Source: Sphingobacterium sp. UBA4616 (lineage in GTDB: Bacteria; Bacteroidota; Bacteroidia; Sphingobacteriales; Sphingobacteriaceae). Taken from it: 64,000 bases of DNA. The stretch covers positions 546,086 through 610,085 of the forward strand of contig DGIS01000025.1 of the NCBI GenBank assembly GCA_002386525.1, written 5' to 3'. A program made the translations under genes and the position numbers. This document shows positions 18,056 to 28,500 of this stretch, piece by piece (positions within the stretch are counted from its first letter, which is position 1; each line of letters begins with the position of its first letter). The notes beneath the pieces were generated by a model, which saw only the letters and a list, made by a program, of their open reading frames with translations, had not been told where the DNA came from and did not search any database.

Positions 18056-19690
18056 TTACGTTATTTTTAATACCATCGCAATGTTGTTTTGAGCGAAGCT
18101 CTCCGGTAAGGAGACCTGAAGAACATTATCGAGTTGCTGATAGGAAATACGATCATCACTCCCGAGCAGCTGTATCCGCCTTACTTTTCTCGAATTCGGG
18201 GCCGAACGGCCTAAAGACTTAATTTTGATTTGCTTTTCGGTCGGCATCCCCATAATAAAGGCATACAAGACATTCCCCTTCGTGGTAAAACGGACGTCAT
18301 CGCTGGTAAAAGCTTTTCCTTTCCCTTCATTGAAACCCTGAACACTCAATGACGGAGCCTCCTCCTGTGCAGGTCCCTCCCCAAAGATAAGCCATGGTCT
18401 CGTTCCAATGATGGCTTCCTGATGAACAGCCATCCAGTTTCCTATTCCTTGTACCACCGCCTTGGCTTTCTCGTCAATGGAACCATCTCCCCGCAAAGGT
18501 ACACTTAATAATAAATTACCATTTTTACTGACCACATCAATCAACATGTGGACCACAGTTTTAGCAGATTTATAGTGATTATTATCATAAATACGACGGT
18601 CGTAATGCCAAGAGCCTATACAAGTACAGGTCTGCCATGGCTGCGGTTCAATGGTATTGCTTTGCCCGCGTTCGATATCCCATACCAAGCATTTACGTTG
18701 CTGTTCATTCAGGATCTTCCCATTAATGACTACATCAACTTTACCATTATTTTCCTGCATGCTCTTATTATAAAAATCGGCGGCAATCTCCAGTCCAACA
18801 TTACTTATTGGATAAAGCGGTAGCACTGTATCGTCAAAATAAACGATATCAGGATTGTAATTATGGATCAATTCCATCGTCCGCGCTTTAAAATTTTCAC
18901 AGTATGCTTTATTAGGCACACTCACGCCAGAGTCGACATCCCAATGCCATTGCCGATGGACGGTATGATCGTCTTTGCTATCCAAACTAAGTTCATGCTC
19001 CTGTGCGTAAAGCTCCTGAGGGTCGTAGTCTGCCCACCATGTCCCTACACCATCTTTTTTTGTCAATTTACCATCATAAGGAACTCCGGCAAACTTTCCT
19101 TCTTTGTCACTTCGCTGAGCCGTTTCATACCAGGTCCAAGCATGTGCTGCGTGAACGCTCACGCCAAATTTAAGCCCTCTTTTTTTTGCTGCACTTTCCC
19201 AACCGCCCACAATATCTTTTTTAGGGCCAACATTGACGCTGTTCCATTTATGGTGGCTGCTGCGGTAAAGGTCCAAATTATCATGATGATTTGCTAGGGC
19301 CATAAAATATTGGGCTCCCGCATTTTTGTACAATTCCATCAATTCTTCAGGATTCCAATTTTCAGCTTTCCACTGATGAATAACATCCTTAAACCCAAAA
19401 ATGGAAGGATGCCCATATTTTTGAACATGGTATGTATATTGATCCGACCCTTCCTGATACATGCCTCGCGCATACCAATCGCCCCTTTCCGGCTCACACT
19501 GTGGGCCCCAATGTGCCCATATACCAAATTTAGCATCCCTAAACCAATTAGGAACCTGATAGCTTTCTAGCGAACGCCAGTCGGGGTGAAAAGGAGCTTT
19601 TCCGAGGTACGTATGTGCCGCGCTGAATTTACCAAGGAAAAGGGTCGGAATAGTTGCACCGAGAAACTTAATTGCTGTTCTTCTGTCCAT
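18056..19690 (-). CDS. GH29 alpha-L-fucosidase
   Basis: From the ATG at 19690 the product has 544 residues and begins MDRRTAIKFLGATIP, a twin-arginine-like export signal; an in-frame ATG nine codons upstream is possible but gives a poorer signal. GH29 hallmarks are WFRDAKFGIWAHWGPQ, YFMALANHHDNLDLY with the fucose-binding His residues, GLKFGVSVHAAHAW, and the nucleophile in DIVYFDDTVLP (Asp286). The last 90 residues form a beta-sandwich typical of the family. The enzyme removes alpha-linked L-fucose with retention. It is downstream of a SusCD pair but separated by an intrinsic terminator, so it may have its own promoter. Its 3' end is 20 bases from the convergent protease gene. Confidence 0.92.
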   Translation of the reverse strand: MDRRTAIKFLGATIPTLFLGKFSAAHTYLGKAPFHPDWRSLESYQVPNWFRDAKFGIWAHWGPQCEPERGDWYARGMYQEGSDQYTYHVQKYGHPSIFGFKDVIHQWKAENWNPEELMELYKNAGAQYFMALANHHDNLDLYRSSHHKWNSVNVGPKKDIVGGWESAAKKRGLKFGVSVHAAHAWTWYETAQRSDKEGKFAGVPYDGKLTKKDGVGTWWADYDPQELYAQEHELSLDSKDDHTVHRQWHWDVDSGVSVPNKAYCENFKARTMELIHNYNPDIVYFDDTVLPLYPISNVGLEIAADFYNKSMQENNGKVDVVINGKILNEQQRKCLVWDIERGQSNTIEPQPWQTCTCIGSWHYDRRIYDNNHYKSAKTVVHMLIDVVSKNGNLLLSVPLRGDGSIDEKAKAVVQGIGNWMAVHQEAIIGTRPWLIFGEGPAQEEAPSLSVQGFNEGKGKAFTSDDVRFTTKGNVLYAFIMGMPTEKQIKIKSLGRSAPNSRKVRRIQLLGSDDRISYQQLDNVLQVSLPESFAQNNIAMVLKIT

Positions 19691-19873
19691 GATATGATGA
19701 TCTGCGAAATGCCTCACCTAAAGATGTTCGACAAAGGCATTTGGTTTATAATCTGTTATCTTCTTGAATATCAAAAATACCTGAATTGAACCAACAAAGA
19801 AACTACATAATCGATGAATACTAATACAATATCGACACAGACACCTTTTTTTGTGCCGTTAGGCAATAAAAAA

Positions 19874-19893
19874 GGTGCCCTAAAAAGGGCACC
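19874..19893 (-). terminator. Intrinsic terminator of the 19.9-24.7 kb SusCD pair
   Basis: GGTGCCCT (19874-19881) and AGGGCACC (19886-19893) form an 8-bp GC-rich stem with a four-base loop. On the - strand the stem is followed by TTTTTT. It lies 47 bases after the SusD stop and separates the SusCD transcript from the GH29 gene. Confidence 0.85.
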
Positions 19894-19939
19894 CCCACCT
19901 AACACTAACTATGAATAAATAACCAATAACTTTCTCAGA

Positions 19940-21553
19940 TCAATTGTTCATCTCATTACCTTTTAAATTTTTATTATTATCCAGTTCAGCTTGAGGGAAA
20001 GGATAATACATGGCTTTTGGCGACCAGCCCCCTTTCTTCAACGGCTCCAACCAGACAGGATCAGCCATTCCCCACCGCAACAAGTCAAAATACCGTTGAT
20101 ATTCACCAAGGAATTCGACAAATCGCTCATGAACGATAATATTTTTGACGGTATTCAATGAAACACCGTTTTTTACTAAACCCTGCGCAAGCAATCCGTC
20201 TACGTCAGGAATAGTTCCATTCGATTTTTGATACCAAAGATGCGGCTGTTCATCGGGAACGATATTATTGGCACGCTTCCTAACCAGGTTGATGTATTGC
20301 TTGGCTCCGGTGACATCCCCCCGCTCGTTGAGGCACTCCGCATAAAGAAGCAGCACATCACTATACCGAAAAATGCGGTCGTTATTACCATTATCATAAT
20401 CCGCTATTTGAACATCAGGACAATATTTTCTTGTGCCATATAAATCCTTATTAGTCGCCAAATTCTTCATCCAGTCCGTATAAGTGGTGACCTTACCATC
20501 CAATTGCGTAAAATTCGCACCATTCTCACACCATAAAGTCATGAACTTTCTAGGATCGCCGTCCTCAAATTGATCATGCGCCATTTTATTGGGAGCGAGA
20601 TTCCACCAAGCGCCACCAGTACCGTCAAACATGCCGATTTCCTGCCATCGCCACGAACTCGATATATCGTCACCTAGCCAACCCGGGCCATTATAAAGCT
20701 GCACTTCAAAAACAGACTCCTGATTATTCTCTTTTGTCTCCAAGAAATTGTCCCTGTACGAGGACATCAACTGGTACTCCTTACTATCAATAACACTTTT
20801 TAATTGAATCTCAGCATTTGCAAAATCCGCCGCCTGTCCTTTGGCCAAAATGGGTTTATAAAGGTAAGTTTTGGCGAGATAAGCTTGTGCAGCACCCTTT
20901 GTCGCTCTACCGATCATTTTACTGTCGGCATAAAGTGCTGCCCGTGTTGGCAACAATTCCGATGCCTTCTTGAAATCATCCACGATCTGCGCATAAACGG
21001 CTCCCGCCGGTGCATTGCCTGGATAATAATCTTCATTTGTTTCAACAGGTTTACTCATTAGCGGAATGGTTTCTCCAAACAACATTCCCAGATGCAGATA
21101 ATTCAAACCTCGCAGAAAATACGCTTCCCCCAGCAGTCTATTTTTTCTATTCTGGTCTATTTCGCCCTCAAATTTCTGAATACGGTCGATAGCTAAATTA
21201 GCCGCAAATACCCCGTTCCAAAAATCTCTCCAGGTCTGAGCTGTCATCCCATCGCTCGCAGGCGTATTGTAGCTATCCTGATACATAGGCTCCCACTTAA
21301 ACGTGTGGTTGTAATCATCTCCAGGAGCCAAAAGCTCAAAATACAAACTACGTGCATATCCACCCTGCGTACGCCCGATCAGCGCCTGGTATGCAGGTAT
21401 AACCGAATTCTCCAATTGATCTGCTGTCTTATAATAGGTGTCTGTCGACAATTCCTGCGGATTGGAGAGATCCAAATTTGGTTTACAACTCGAAAACTGT
21501 AACAGCAGAGCAGCAGCAGCAAGTTTTATATAGTGTCTATTTATGATGTCCAT
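19940..21553 (-). CDS. RagB/SusD family lipoprotein
   Basis: A 537-residue lipoprotein (LLLQFSSCKPNLDL). SusD features include TYYKTADQLENSVIPAYQALIGR at the N-terminus, RLLGEAYFLRGLNYLHLGMLFGETIPL in the TPR-like region, DRIFRYSDVLLLYAECLNE and the C-terminal HERFVEFLGEYQRYFDLLRWG. It starts 7 bases from the end of the SusC gene, so the two are one unit. Substrate is unknown; no enzyme gene shares the transcript, although a GH29 fucosidase follows after a terminator. Confidence 0.94.
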   Translation of the reverse strand: MDIINRHYIKLAAAALLLQFSSCKPNLDLSNPQELSTDTYYKTADQLENSVIPAYQALIGRTQGGYARSLYFELLAPGDDYNHTFKWEPMYQDSYNTPASDGMTAQTWRDFWNGVFAANLAIDRIQKFEGEIDQNRKNRLLGEAYFLRGLNYLHLGMLFGETIPLMSKPVETNEDYYPGNAPAGAVYAQIVDDFKKASELLPTRAALYADSKMIGRATKGAAQAYLAKTYLYKPILAKGQAADFANAEIQLKSVIDSKEYQLMSSYRDNFLETKENNQESVFEVQLYNGPGWLGDDISSSWRWQEIGMFDGTGGAWWNLAPNKMAHDQFEDGDPRKFMTLWCENGANFTQLDGKVTTYTDWMKNLATNKDLYGTRKYCPDVQIADYDNGNNDRIFRYSDVLLLYAECLNERGDVTGAKQYINLVRKRANNIVPDEQPHLWYQKSNGTIPDVDGLLAQGLVKNGVSLNTVKNIIVHERFVEFLGEYQRYFDLLRWGMADPVWLEPLKKGGWSPKAMYYPFPQAELDNNKNLKGNEMNN

Positions 21554-21560
21554 ATCGTGG

Positions 21561-24500
21561 TTAGAATGTAAATTGAATACCCATAAAATACTCTCTAGAA
21601 TTTGGGAAGCTTAGTCCCCATGGCGTTTGCCCATCAATTCCACGGCTCAAATTCGAGCGTGTATCGCCCGACCCCACTTCAGGATCATACCCCGAATATT
21701 TGGTAAAGGTCAGCAGGTTTTTTGCGCCGACATAAAACCGTAATCGGTCGATCTTCCAGCGTTCAAGCGTTGGGCTAGAAAAACTGTAACCAATATTGAC
21801 GACTTTGAGCCGCAGATAAGAACCATCCTCAACAAACCTGTTCGAAGCCCTTAAATTCTGATTAGGATCACCAAGCACAGCACGTGGAATATCGGTATCT
21901 GTATTTTTGGGATACACTGTCGTTTCACCGGATACTGGATTTTTGAAGATAAGTTCCTCCGCACGGTAGCGATCCAGCGTAGAAGCAAAATTGTTATAGT
22001 AATGGTACATTCCCTCGCCCCAATAGCGGCTATTGTTGTAGATATCGTTCCCTTGACTTCCCTGCCACATCATCGACAAATCAAAAATCCCGATAGCACT
22101 GCTATAACTCACGTCAGCATTGAACCCATAGCTAAAATCGGGTATTGGGCTTCCCAAAAAGTCCTTATCCTGATCATTTAAGACCTTGTCGCCATTTCGG
22201 TCGTTGAACCGCACATCCCCAAGTGCTGCATTGGGCGCAAAAGCTTTATCTTCATCCAATTGCGCTTGGTTTATATATAAACCGTTGGTTGTGTAGCCCC
22301 AAAATTCCCCCACTGAACGGCCAACGGCTGTCCTCGTTACATTTTCTCCCCCAGGTGAGATACTTCCCCACAAAATTTCATTATTGTTGCCCAAGCTGAG
22401 CACACGGTTTTTCACAAAAGATATATTGGCTCCGATTTGATAGCTAAAATTGCCTGCTCGATCTTTATACGATGCCAAGACATCCCAGCCCCTGTTCCGT
22501 ATGCTACCGGCATTCAGCACCGGAAAGTTGTTGCCATACCCAGCAGTGAACGAAATAGGCACATTGATCAGCATGTCTTCAGTCCTTTTATTGTAATAGT
22601 CGACAGTCAAAGCCAATTTATGATCAAAAAGTTCCAAATCGACACCAATATCAGTAGAGTACTGGCTTTCCCACTTTACATTCGGATTAGAAGGAGTCTG
22701 TGGTAAAGCACCTGTCACCATCACATTGTTGAGATAATACCACACATGATCAAAACTAACCGTCCGTTGATATTGATATTGTGCAATATCCGAATTACCC
22801 AGAAGTCCATAACTACCGCGGAGCTTCAATTCGCTGATTGCAGGAAATGCTTTCATAAATGATTCCTGACTGATGCGCCATCCCGCAGATACCGAAGGAA
22901 AGTTTCCATAACGATATTGGTTGCTAAAGTTGGCCGATCCATCCCGTCGCATATTAAATGTCAGGAGATATCGATTGTCATAATTATAGTTGACACGTCC
23001 AAGCATAGAATACATGGCCGACTGCCCCACGCCTGACCCAACCAGGCGGGAACTCGCCAAGGAGGCCGAATTGAGAATCAAAACATCTGGACTTGGCAAG
23101 CCCCGGGCCCCGGCATTCACCGCATTATAACGGGATTCTTCCGACGTGATACCTGCCAAAGCCGAAATGGCATGTTTGCCAAAATTATTTTCATAAGTCA
23201 GCGTATTTTCAAATAACCATCGGTTATTCTGACTACTGGATATATTGAGTTCATCAGGACTATGGTTTTGATATTGACCGACCGAGTAGTTGCCAATGTA
23301 ACCCTCATTCCGCACACGGCTAAGGTCTATTCCCATATTAAATTTATAGACCAGTCCTTTTATAATTTCATAGGTAGCCCAGGCATTCCCGTTTACCGAA
23401 AAGTTATCATTGACGTTTTTATTGAGGTATGCATTTGCCAATGCACTCTGCACGTCAGTTCCGTTGCCAGCTCCTGCAAATCCGGTACTGCTATTCGCAT
23501 CATATAGCGGCAATGTCGAAGACCACTTCTGCGCATCGATGATATTTTTATCACTCCAGTTCCGGCGGGTATAACCCAAGGAAAATGTTTCCCCTATCTT
23601 AAGTTTACCTTTGGTAAAATCAGAGATGAATTGGGCGCCATAATACTTGTTTTTATCTTGAATAATAATGGATTTATCTGTAGCATAAATACCACTTAAC
23701 CGAAAATTGGCATTTTGAGAACCACCCGAAAGGGAAAGATTATGCCGTTGGTAATTGCCAGTCTGCAACAGTTCATCCATCATGTTATATCCTTCCCCAA
23801 TGGCCGTCGGTTTAGCGAGCGCAGCCAGGTAGTCTTGACGTGAAGGATCTTTATTATACATTTCCTCATTAATCAATTCCGCCAGCTGCTGTCCGTTTAA
23901 TAGCGGTACATTATGGGAGATATTTTTGATGCCAGCAAAAGCATTGTAATCAATCTTCACATCTCCGGCTTTACCCCGTTTTGTGGTGACCAAAATAACG
24001 CCATTGGCACCCCTGGCACCATAAATGGCACTAGATGCAGCATCCTTCAACACCTGAATGCTGGCAATATTATTCTCGTCGGGCATTGCCCCGCCGATCA
24101 TGCCGTCTACCACATAGAGGGGATCGGTTCCGTTAATGGATCCTACACCACGGATGCGGATAGCTCCATTGGTTACCTGCACACCGGGCACAGCACTCTG
24201 AAGCGTGGCTATCGTTCCTCCAGGTACTTTTACAAGATCTTTAGTATCGACAACCGCAATGGAAGATGTTAGATCCACCTTCTTCTGCTTACCATATCCA
24301 ACCACCACAACCTCATCCACCGCAATGGTTGTGGCAACAAGTGGAATGCTCACCTCTGAAGAGTTACCGATGACATATTCGACGAGTTTATAACCTACAT
24401 TGGACACAATAATGGTCTCGCCCGGATTGAGCTTGAGCACAAATTCACCTTTCTCATTTGTGGATGTACTGAGTGTTTTATCTTTCACTCTGATCGATGC

Positions 24501-24668
24501 CCCGATAATGGGTTTTCCCTGATCACTTATGATCTTCCCATGGATCACTTTTTCTTGAGCAGACAGTCGTCCAATGGACATTAACATGGAAGCTATTAAC
24601 AACCACTTCACTTTCCTATTCCTCTCTTTGGAAAAACAAAAGAAAGATGACACATAATTTCTGTTCAT
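21561..24668 (-). CDS. SusC/RagA TonB-dependent transporter
   Basis: From the ATG at 24668 the protein has 1035 residues and opens MNRNYVSSFFCFSKERNRKV followed by a hydrophobic signal and SAQ cleavage site. The frame continues to an ATG at 24812, but that adds 48 residues with no signal-like character. Domain order is a carboxypeptidase-regulatory-like domain (about 40-115, HGKIISDQGKPIIGASIRV), the TonB-box-like DEVVVVGYG, a plug (about 130-240, IQVLKDAASSAIYGARGANGVILVTTKRG) and a barrel ending FMGIQFTF. There is no STN domain, in contrast to the transporters of loci A and B, so FecR-type signalling is not expected. Confidence 0.93.
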   Translation of the reverse strand: MNRNYVSSFFCFSKERNRKVKWLLIASMLMSIGRLSAQEKVIHGKIISDQGKPIIGASIRVKDKTLSTSTNEKGEFVLKLNPGETIIVSNVGYKLVEYVIGNSSEVSIPLVATTIAVDEVVVVGYGKQKKVDLTSSIAVVDTKDLVKVPGGTIATLQSAVPGVQVTNGAIRIRGVGSINGTDPLYVVDGMIGGAMPDENNIASIQVLKDAASSAIYGARGANGVILVTTKRGKAGDVKIDYNAFAGIKNISHNVPLLNGQQLAELINEEMYNKDPSRQDYLAALAKPTAIGEGYNMMDELLQTGNYQRHNLSLSGGSQNANFRLSGIYATDKSIIIQDKNKYYGAQFISDFTKGKLKIGETFSLGYTRRNWSDKNIIDAQKWSSTLPLYDANSSTGFAGAGNGTDVQSALANAYLNKNVNDNFSVNGNAWATYEIIKGLVYKFNMGIDLSRVRNEGYIGNYSVGQYQNHSPDELNISSSQNNRWLFENTLTYENNFGKHAISALAGITSEESRYNAVNAGARGLPSPDVLILNSASLASSRLVGSGVGQSAMYSMLGRVNYNYDNRYLLTFNMRRDGSANFSNQYRYGNFPSVSAGWRISQESFMKAFPAISELKLRGSYGLLGNSDIAQYQYQRTVSFDHVWYYLNNVMVTGALPQTPSNPNVKWESQYSTDIGVDLELFDHKLALTVDYYNKRTEDMLINVPISFTAGYGNNFPVLNAGSIRNRGWDVLASYKDRAGNFSYQIGANISFVKNRVLSLGNNNEILWGSISPGGENVTRTAVGRSVGEFWGYTTNGLYINQAQLDEDKAFAPNAALGDVRFNDRNGDKVLNDQDKDFLGSPIPDFSYGFNADVSYSSAIGIFDLSMMWQGSQGNDIYNNSRYWGEGMYHYYNNFASTLDRYRAEELIFKNPVSGETTVYPKNTDTDIPRAVLGDPNQNLRASNRFVEDGSYLRLKVVNIGYSFSSPTLERWKIDRLRFYVGAKNLLTFTKYSGYDPEVGSGDTRSNLSRGIDGQTPWGLSFPNSREYFMGIQFTF

Positions 24669-25251
24669 AATCTTACTTGATATAAATTTCTTGCTGCCTA
24701 CTAAGGCAGGTACTTGGTTATTTATTGATATGAATTGGTTATTACTTACATTCAAATTGTATATACTCACCCAATATGTGGAATATCGCCACATAATACA
24801 AGCTTTCTTCAATAAGGTGTATGCTTAAAAAATCATCATTCCCTTTATCAGCTCATTCCTTGTAAAATGAGTTAGCCGTTTGCTAGTTGGTTACAAAGCA
24901 AAACTATTGTTTTCATTAAGATTCCTTTGCAACAAATATTTAAAAGAAGGGTAAAAATGTTTAAAACACAGGATCGAAGCGGCCAATGAAGATGTTGAAT
25001 ATCGCGCCAAAAACCACAAAATCACACTCTTTTAGAAACGGTTGCTAAGATTTTGTATCAAAATACGGTAATTCAATCGCTCAACGAAAACAATTTTATA
25101 TCAAAAAACCAGCACAATAATTTCTAATCATTTAAAGAAATATTAAATATTTTTTTGCATCTTTGATATGATTTAAGCAATCGATTGAATTAACCATTTA
25201 ATGATGTTTTGGATATTTTATCCAACCTACTAAAAAAAAGAGCCAGACGTT
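24669..25251. other. Non-coding AT-rich region between SusC and a small gene
   Basis: About 580 bases with no convincing gene. It holds the leader of the SusC gene, including a 6-bp hairpin (CTGCCT 24694-24699 with AGGCAG 24704-24709) 26 bases upstream of the ATG, and a promoter-like element on the - strand near 24899-24932. The rest is AT-rich and I see no further structure. Confidence 0.6.
24899..24932 (-). promoter_or_regulatory. Possible Bacteroidota-type promoter of the SusCD pair
   Basis: On the - strand, TTG (24932-24930) is followed after 23 bases by TAGTTTTG (24906-24899), matching TAnnTTTG. The leader to the ATG at 24668 would be about 225 bases, long but usual for SusC genes. The spacing is at the wide limit, so this is tentative. 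Confidence 0.35.
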
Positions 25252-25467
25252 ATGGAATATTTTTCACCATTGAAACACCGTTCCGATGAAATCAAAAAAT
25301 TCATTGCTAATTGTGGTATATTTTCCTTACTCCTGAAAAATGGTCAAGTCATCCAGTTTATACCAGAAAATCCCGATCATTTTACCGAATGGCTAAACAG
25401 CAAGGGGGTTAAAAATATTAGAGGAAAACAGACCAATCCATGCCAATCTATCTTTGAGGAAAAATAG
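25252..25467 (+). CDS. Small hypothetical protein (71 residues)
   Basis: A short frame with ordinary composition and no overlap with any other gene. The product is soluble, without a signal peptide, and contains a compact pattern GIFSLLLKNGQVIQFIPENP then FTEWLNSKGVKNIR, suggestive of a small alpha/beta fold. I do not recognise a named domain. It stands alone between the SusC leader and the 3' end of the GH43 gene. The regular hydrophobic pattern argues that it is real, but no function can be given. Confidence 0.5.
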   Translation: MEYFSPLKHRSDEIKKFIANCGIFSLLLKNGQVIQFIPENPDHFTEWLNSKGVKNIRGKQTNPCQSIFEEK

Positions 25468-25496
25468 ACATTATTTTTAGCTATTGGACTAAGGTC

Positions 25497-25529
25497 ATTA
25501 TGCGCATAAAAACCATATTATGCGCATAA
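25497..25529. repeat. Two copies of a 12-bp palindrome, 20 bases apart
   Basis: ATTATGCGCATAA occurs at 25497-25509 and 25517-25529. Its core TTATGCGCATAA is a perfect palindrome. The two copies can also pair with each other as a 12-bp stem with an 8-base loop. They lie between convergent gene ends (25467 and 25547), with no T-run on either side, so both an operator pair and a 3' hairpin are possible. Confidence 0.7.
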
Positions 25530-25546
25530 GAAAATGAGAAATAGGT

Positions 25547-28500
25547 TTATTTCCATATCCTGAATGCATCAAATACGACATAGCCCAACGCATTGTTACC
25601 TGCAATTTGATACAGTCCAACGCGCAGCTTTTTACCATTCAGATCATTTCGTACAAATGGTGTGCCCGGTAGATCCTTCCAATCCAGACCATCTTTTGAG
25701 GAACGTAAAAAGAAATAATCACCCACCTTTTGAACCTGAAGATAAGGCGAAAAATCGATTCCCGTGCCCGTATTGTCTTCCTGAAAAATTTGCGGTCCAA
25801 TGCTTCGCGAAAGATTGCCGAGGTTCCATCCCGTTAAAATACAATGATTGATGTAAGCATCCTTTCTGTCCACCGGTTGAATCATAATACCGGCTTCGTT
25901 TGATGTGCGTATCCGACGAGCCAATCCCGCTACATCGCTGACCTTGACTTCCACAGTAAAATCACCTTCCACCTCCTTATAAAGAAAAGGGCCGGGATGT
26001 AATTTGTCGCCCCACTTGGTGTCTCTGGACTGTATTCTCCAGCTGCTTTTATGCCAAGAAACCTCAGTCTGTGTACTATCATTCCAACCAATAGCTTCAT
26101 ATCCATCCCAAAAAGGGATCTTCTTACTTTTGGTTGTATCCCCCTGTAGTTGTGAGAACTGGAGCAAGTTAGGCTTTAGCTCCCGAACAGACAGTCGGGT
26201 GGGCTTGCTCACATGTCCAAAGACATCTTTGGCAAACACTTCGATGGCGTTCTCAATTTTGGATGATTTAAAAAGATGGTAGGGCTCTTGTTTCCAGCCC
26301 GATAGTTCACCTTCTCCCCGAAACAGATACCAAAGCCCTTGCTGTTTTTCCACCTGCACAAAGACCTGATTGCCATTGATAAAGTGCGGTGGCGAAAGTA
26401 CCTTTGGAACATACCCTTCCAAACCATTAGCCAACCCTTCTTTCCACTGACTGAACCTTTTATTTACTACATCCGATGTTAAGCGATGTGGATAAGCACG
26501 AAAGAAATGAAAGGGATAAGTCAATTGGATACCGTTGTTCATGATCCGCAGCAGTTTGTCTGAATGACCCAGCTGTTCAAATTTACCACTACGATAGAAT
26601 TTCTTCTTCCCATTATCAGCTGTAATCACAGCATGTTGCCACGCAGTACCATCGTACCAGTCGAAGTCCAAAGCATAGTTTTTTTCCTGCAATATCGCTG
26701 TCAAAGCCTTACTTTCAACGGTGTGTCCTTTTATGGACAGTCTGTTCCCCTTCACAACGACTTCCGCATTCTGGAGCGTTACCAACGTGTCTGCTGCTGT
26801 TCCCTGGTTTCGTAAGGTAGTGAGCTTACCCAAGTTCAAATCATCACTTTGCAGCGCAAAAAATTGCCATTTCGGGTCAACATTTGCCAACTTGACTACT
26901 GCTTGCTCATCCAAGGCGGTATTATACAGTTTCAAACCCGCTACATAACCCGAAAAGTTTTGATTGAGTATGTCTGAAGCCCCAAGAACAAAAGACCTTC
27001 CCGGATTAACGAATAGCATTCTGTTTTCCGTACGCTGCAGCTTTCCATCCACATAAATAGACTCTTGATAGCCATCAAAAGAGAATACAATGTGATGCCA
27101 GGCATTTGCCTCTGGAACAGACGAATACCCCATATCAGGCCACGATCCATGAATGATGGCACCCTGTTTTGGATCGCTGCCATAACCAAATAGCGCCTTA
27201 CTGAGGTCCTGCGATCCCGCCGACCAGGCGAGCAGCTGTTCAAATCTTTCGACCGTAGGATTATTTACCCACAGCGCAAGGCTAAACGAGCTGTTCCCTT
27301 CCAGCGACTGCGGTACGGCAAAACTCGATCGCAGCGCGGTGGTTCCATTGAAGAAAAAGGCTCGCTTTCCCTGATAATTTTTAACGGCCAATGCCTGTTC
27401 AGAACTAAACACTCCCCCTATCAAACCCTTATTTTTAATACTTTTCACATGCTGCCCCTCCTCGTAATCCGCTGCATCAATATGGATCAGATCACCTCGC
27501 GTTACTTCTTTAGCAGGCATGTGCTGTGGTGGCGACCACAATGTCTCCTGAGCGAGCTGCTGTGTGTAAACCTTCATATTCCACAGACCACGAGGAAGGC
27601 CATTCAATTGCGTATTGAGTATATGCAGTCTAACGTATCGCCCCAAAGCTTTACCATGTTCAACGATAGGACTTGCCCAACGGCTGTTATCCGAACGATC
27701 CACATAACTTGTCCAGGTTATTCCGTCGACAGAAGTCTCCAATCGGTACTGATAGGCATAAGTCGGGTACTCAAATTGAATGGCTATTGTCTGTATATCC
27801 ACCACCTTACCCAAGTCTACTTCTACCCAGGCCGGTCCTTCGTTGTTCTTGGCCCGCCATAATGTTCCATTATTATTATCTACCACGAAAGAGGGTCTAA
27901 AATCCATAGTGTAAAAAGAAGATGCCCTCACTGCTTTCCCAAAAGCCAAATCGACCGGCTCTGCCTGATAAGGTAGTACATCCTGCACGCCAGTATGTGT
28001 AGGCCGCACCGGAACGATATCACCCTCTGGCGTAAAGAAAATTTCGTCCATCGCCACCTGACGATGGAAACCACCTCCTGAATGCGGATTATTGTGTCTG
28101 TGATAAACAATAAAATAACGGTTGTCTAGCTCCAGCACACTATGATGTCCTGGGCCATGAATGCTACCATCCTCATTGGTGATCAAAATGGGATTGGTAG
28201 AGGGATATTCAAAAGGTCCCATGGGGCCTATTTTACTTTTAACGTATTGTACGCGGTAGCTATCATCTTCACAATGACCGGAAGAGTACATCAGATAATA
28301 GATGCCCTTACGTTTAAACATATAAGGAGCCTCAAAAAAGTCCTTCGCCACCGTATTGGGGATCAACGCTGTCTTTTCGAAAGTTTTCATATCGTTATTG
28401 AGTATCCCTACAGCGCATCCATGATCGGGATAGATACCCCAGGTTCCCCAATACATATAGATACGACCATCGTCATCTCGAAAGGTTTGCCCGTCTAGGG

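Noticed and set aside
19772..19779. CAAAAATA (TATTTTTG on the - strand) upstream of the GH29 gene
   Set aside because: Matches a -7 element but no suitably spaced -33 element; AT-rich background makes chance matches likely.
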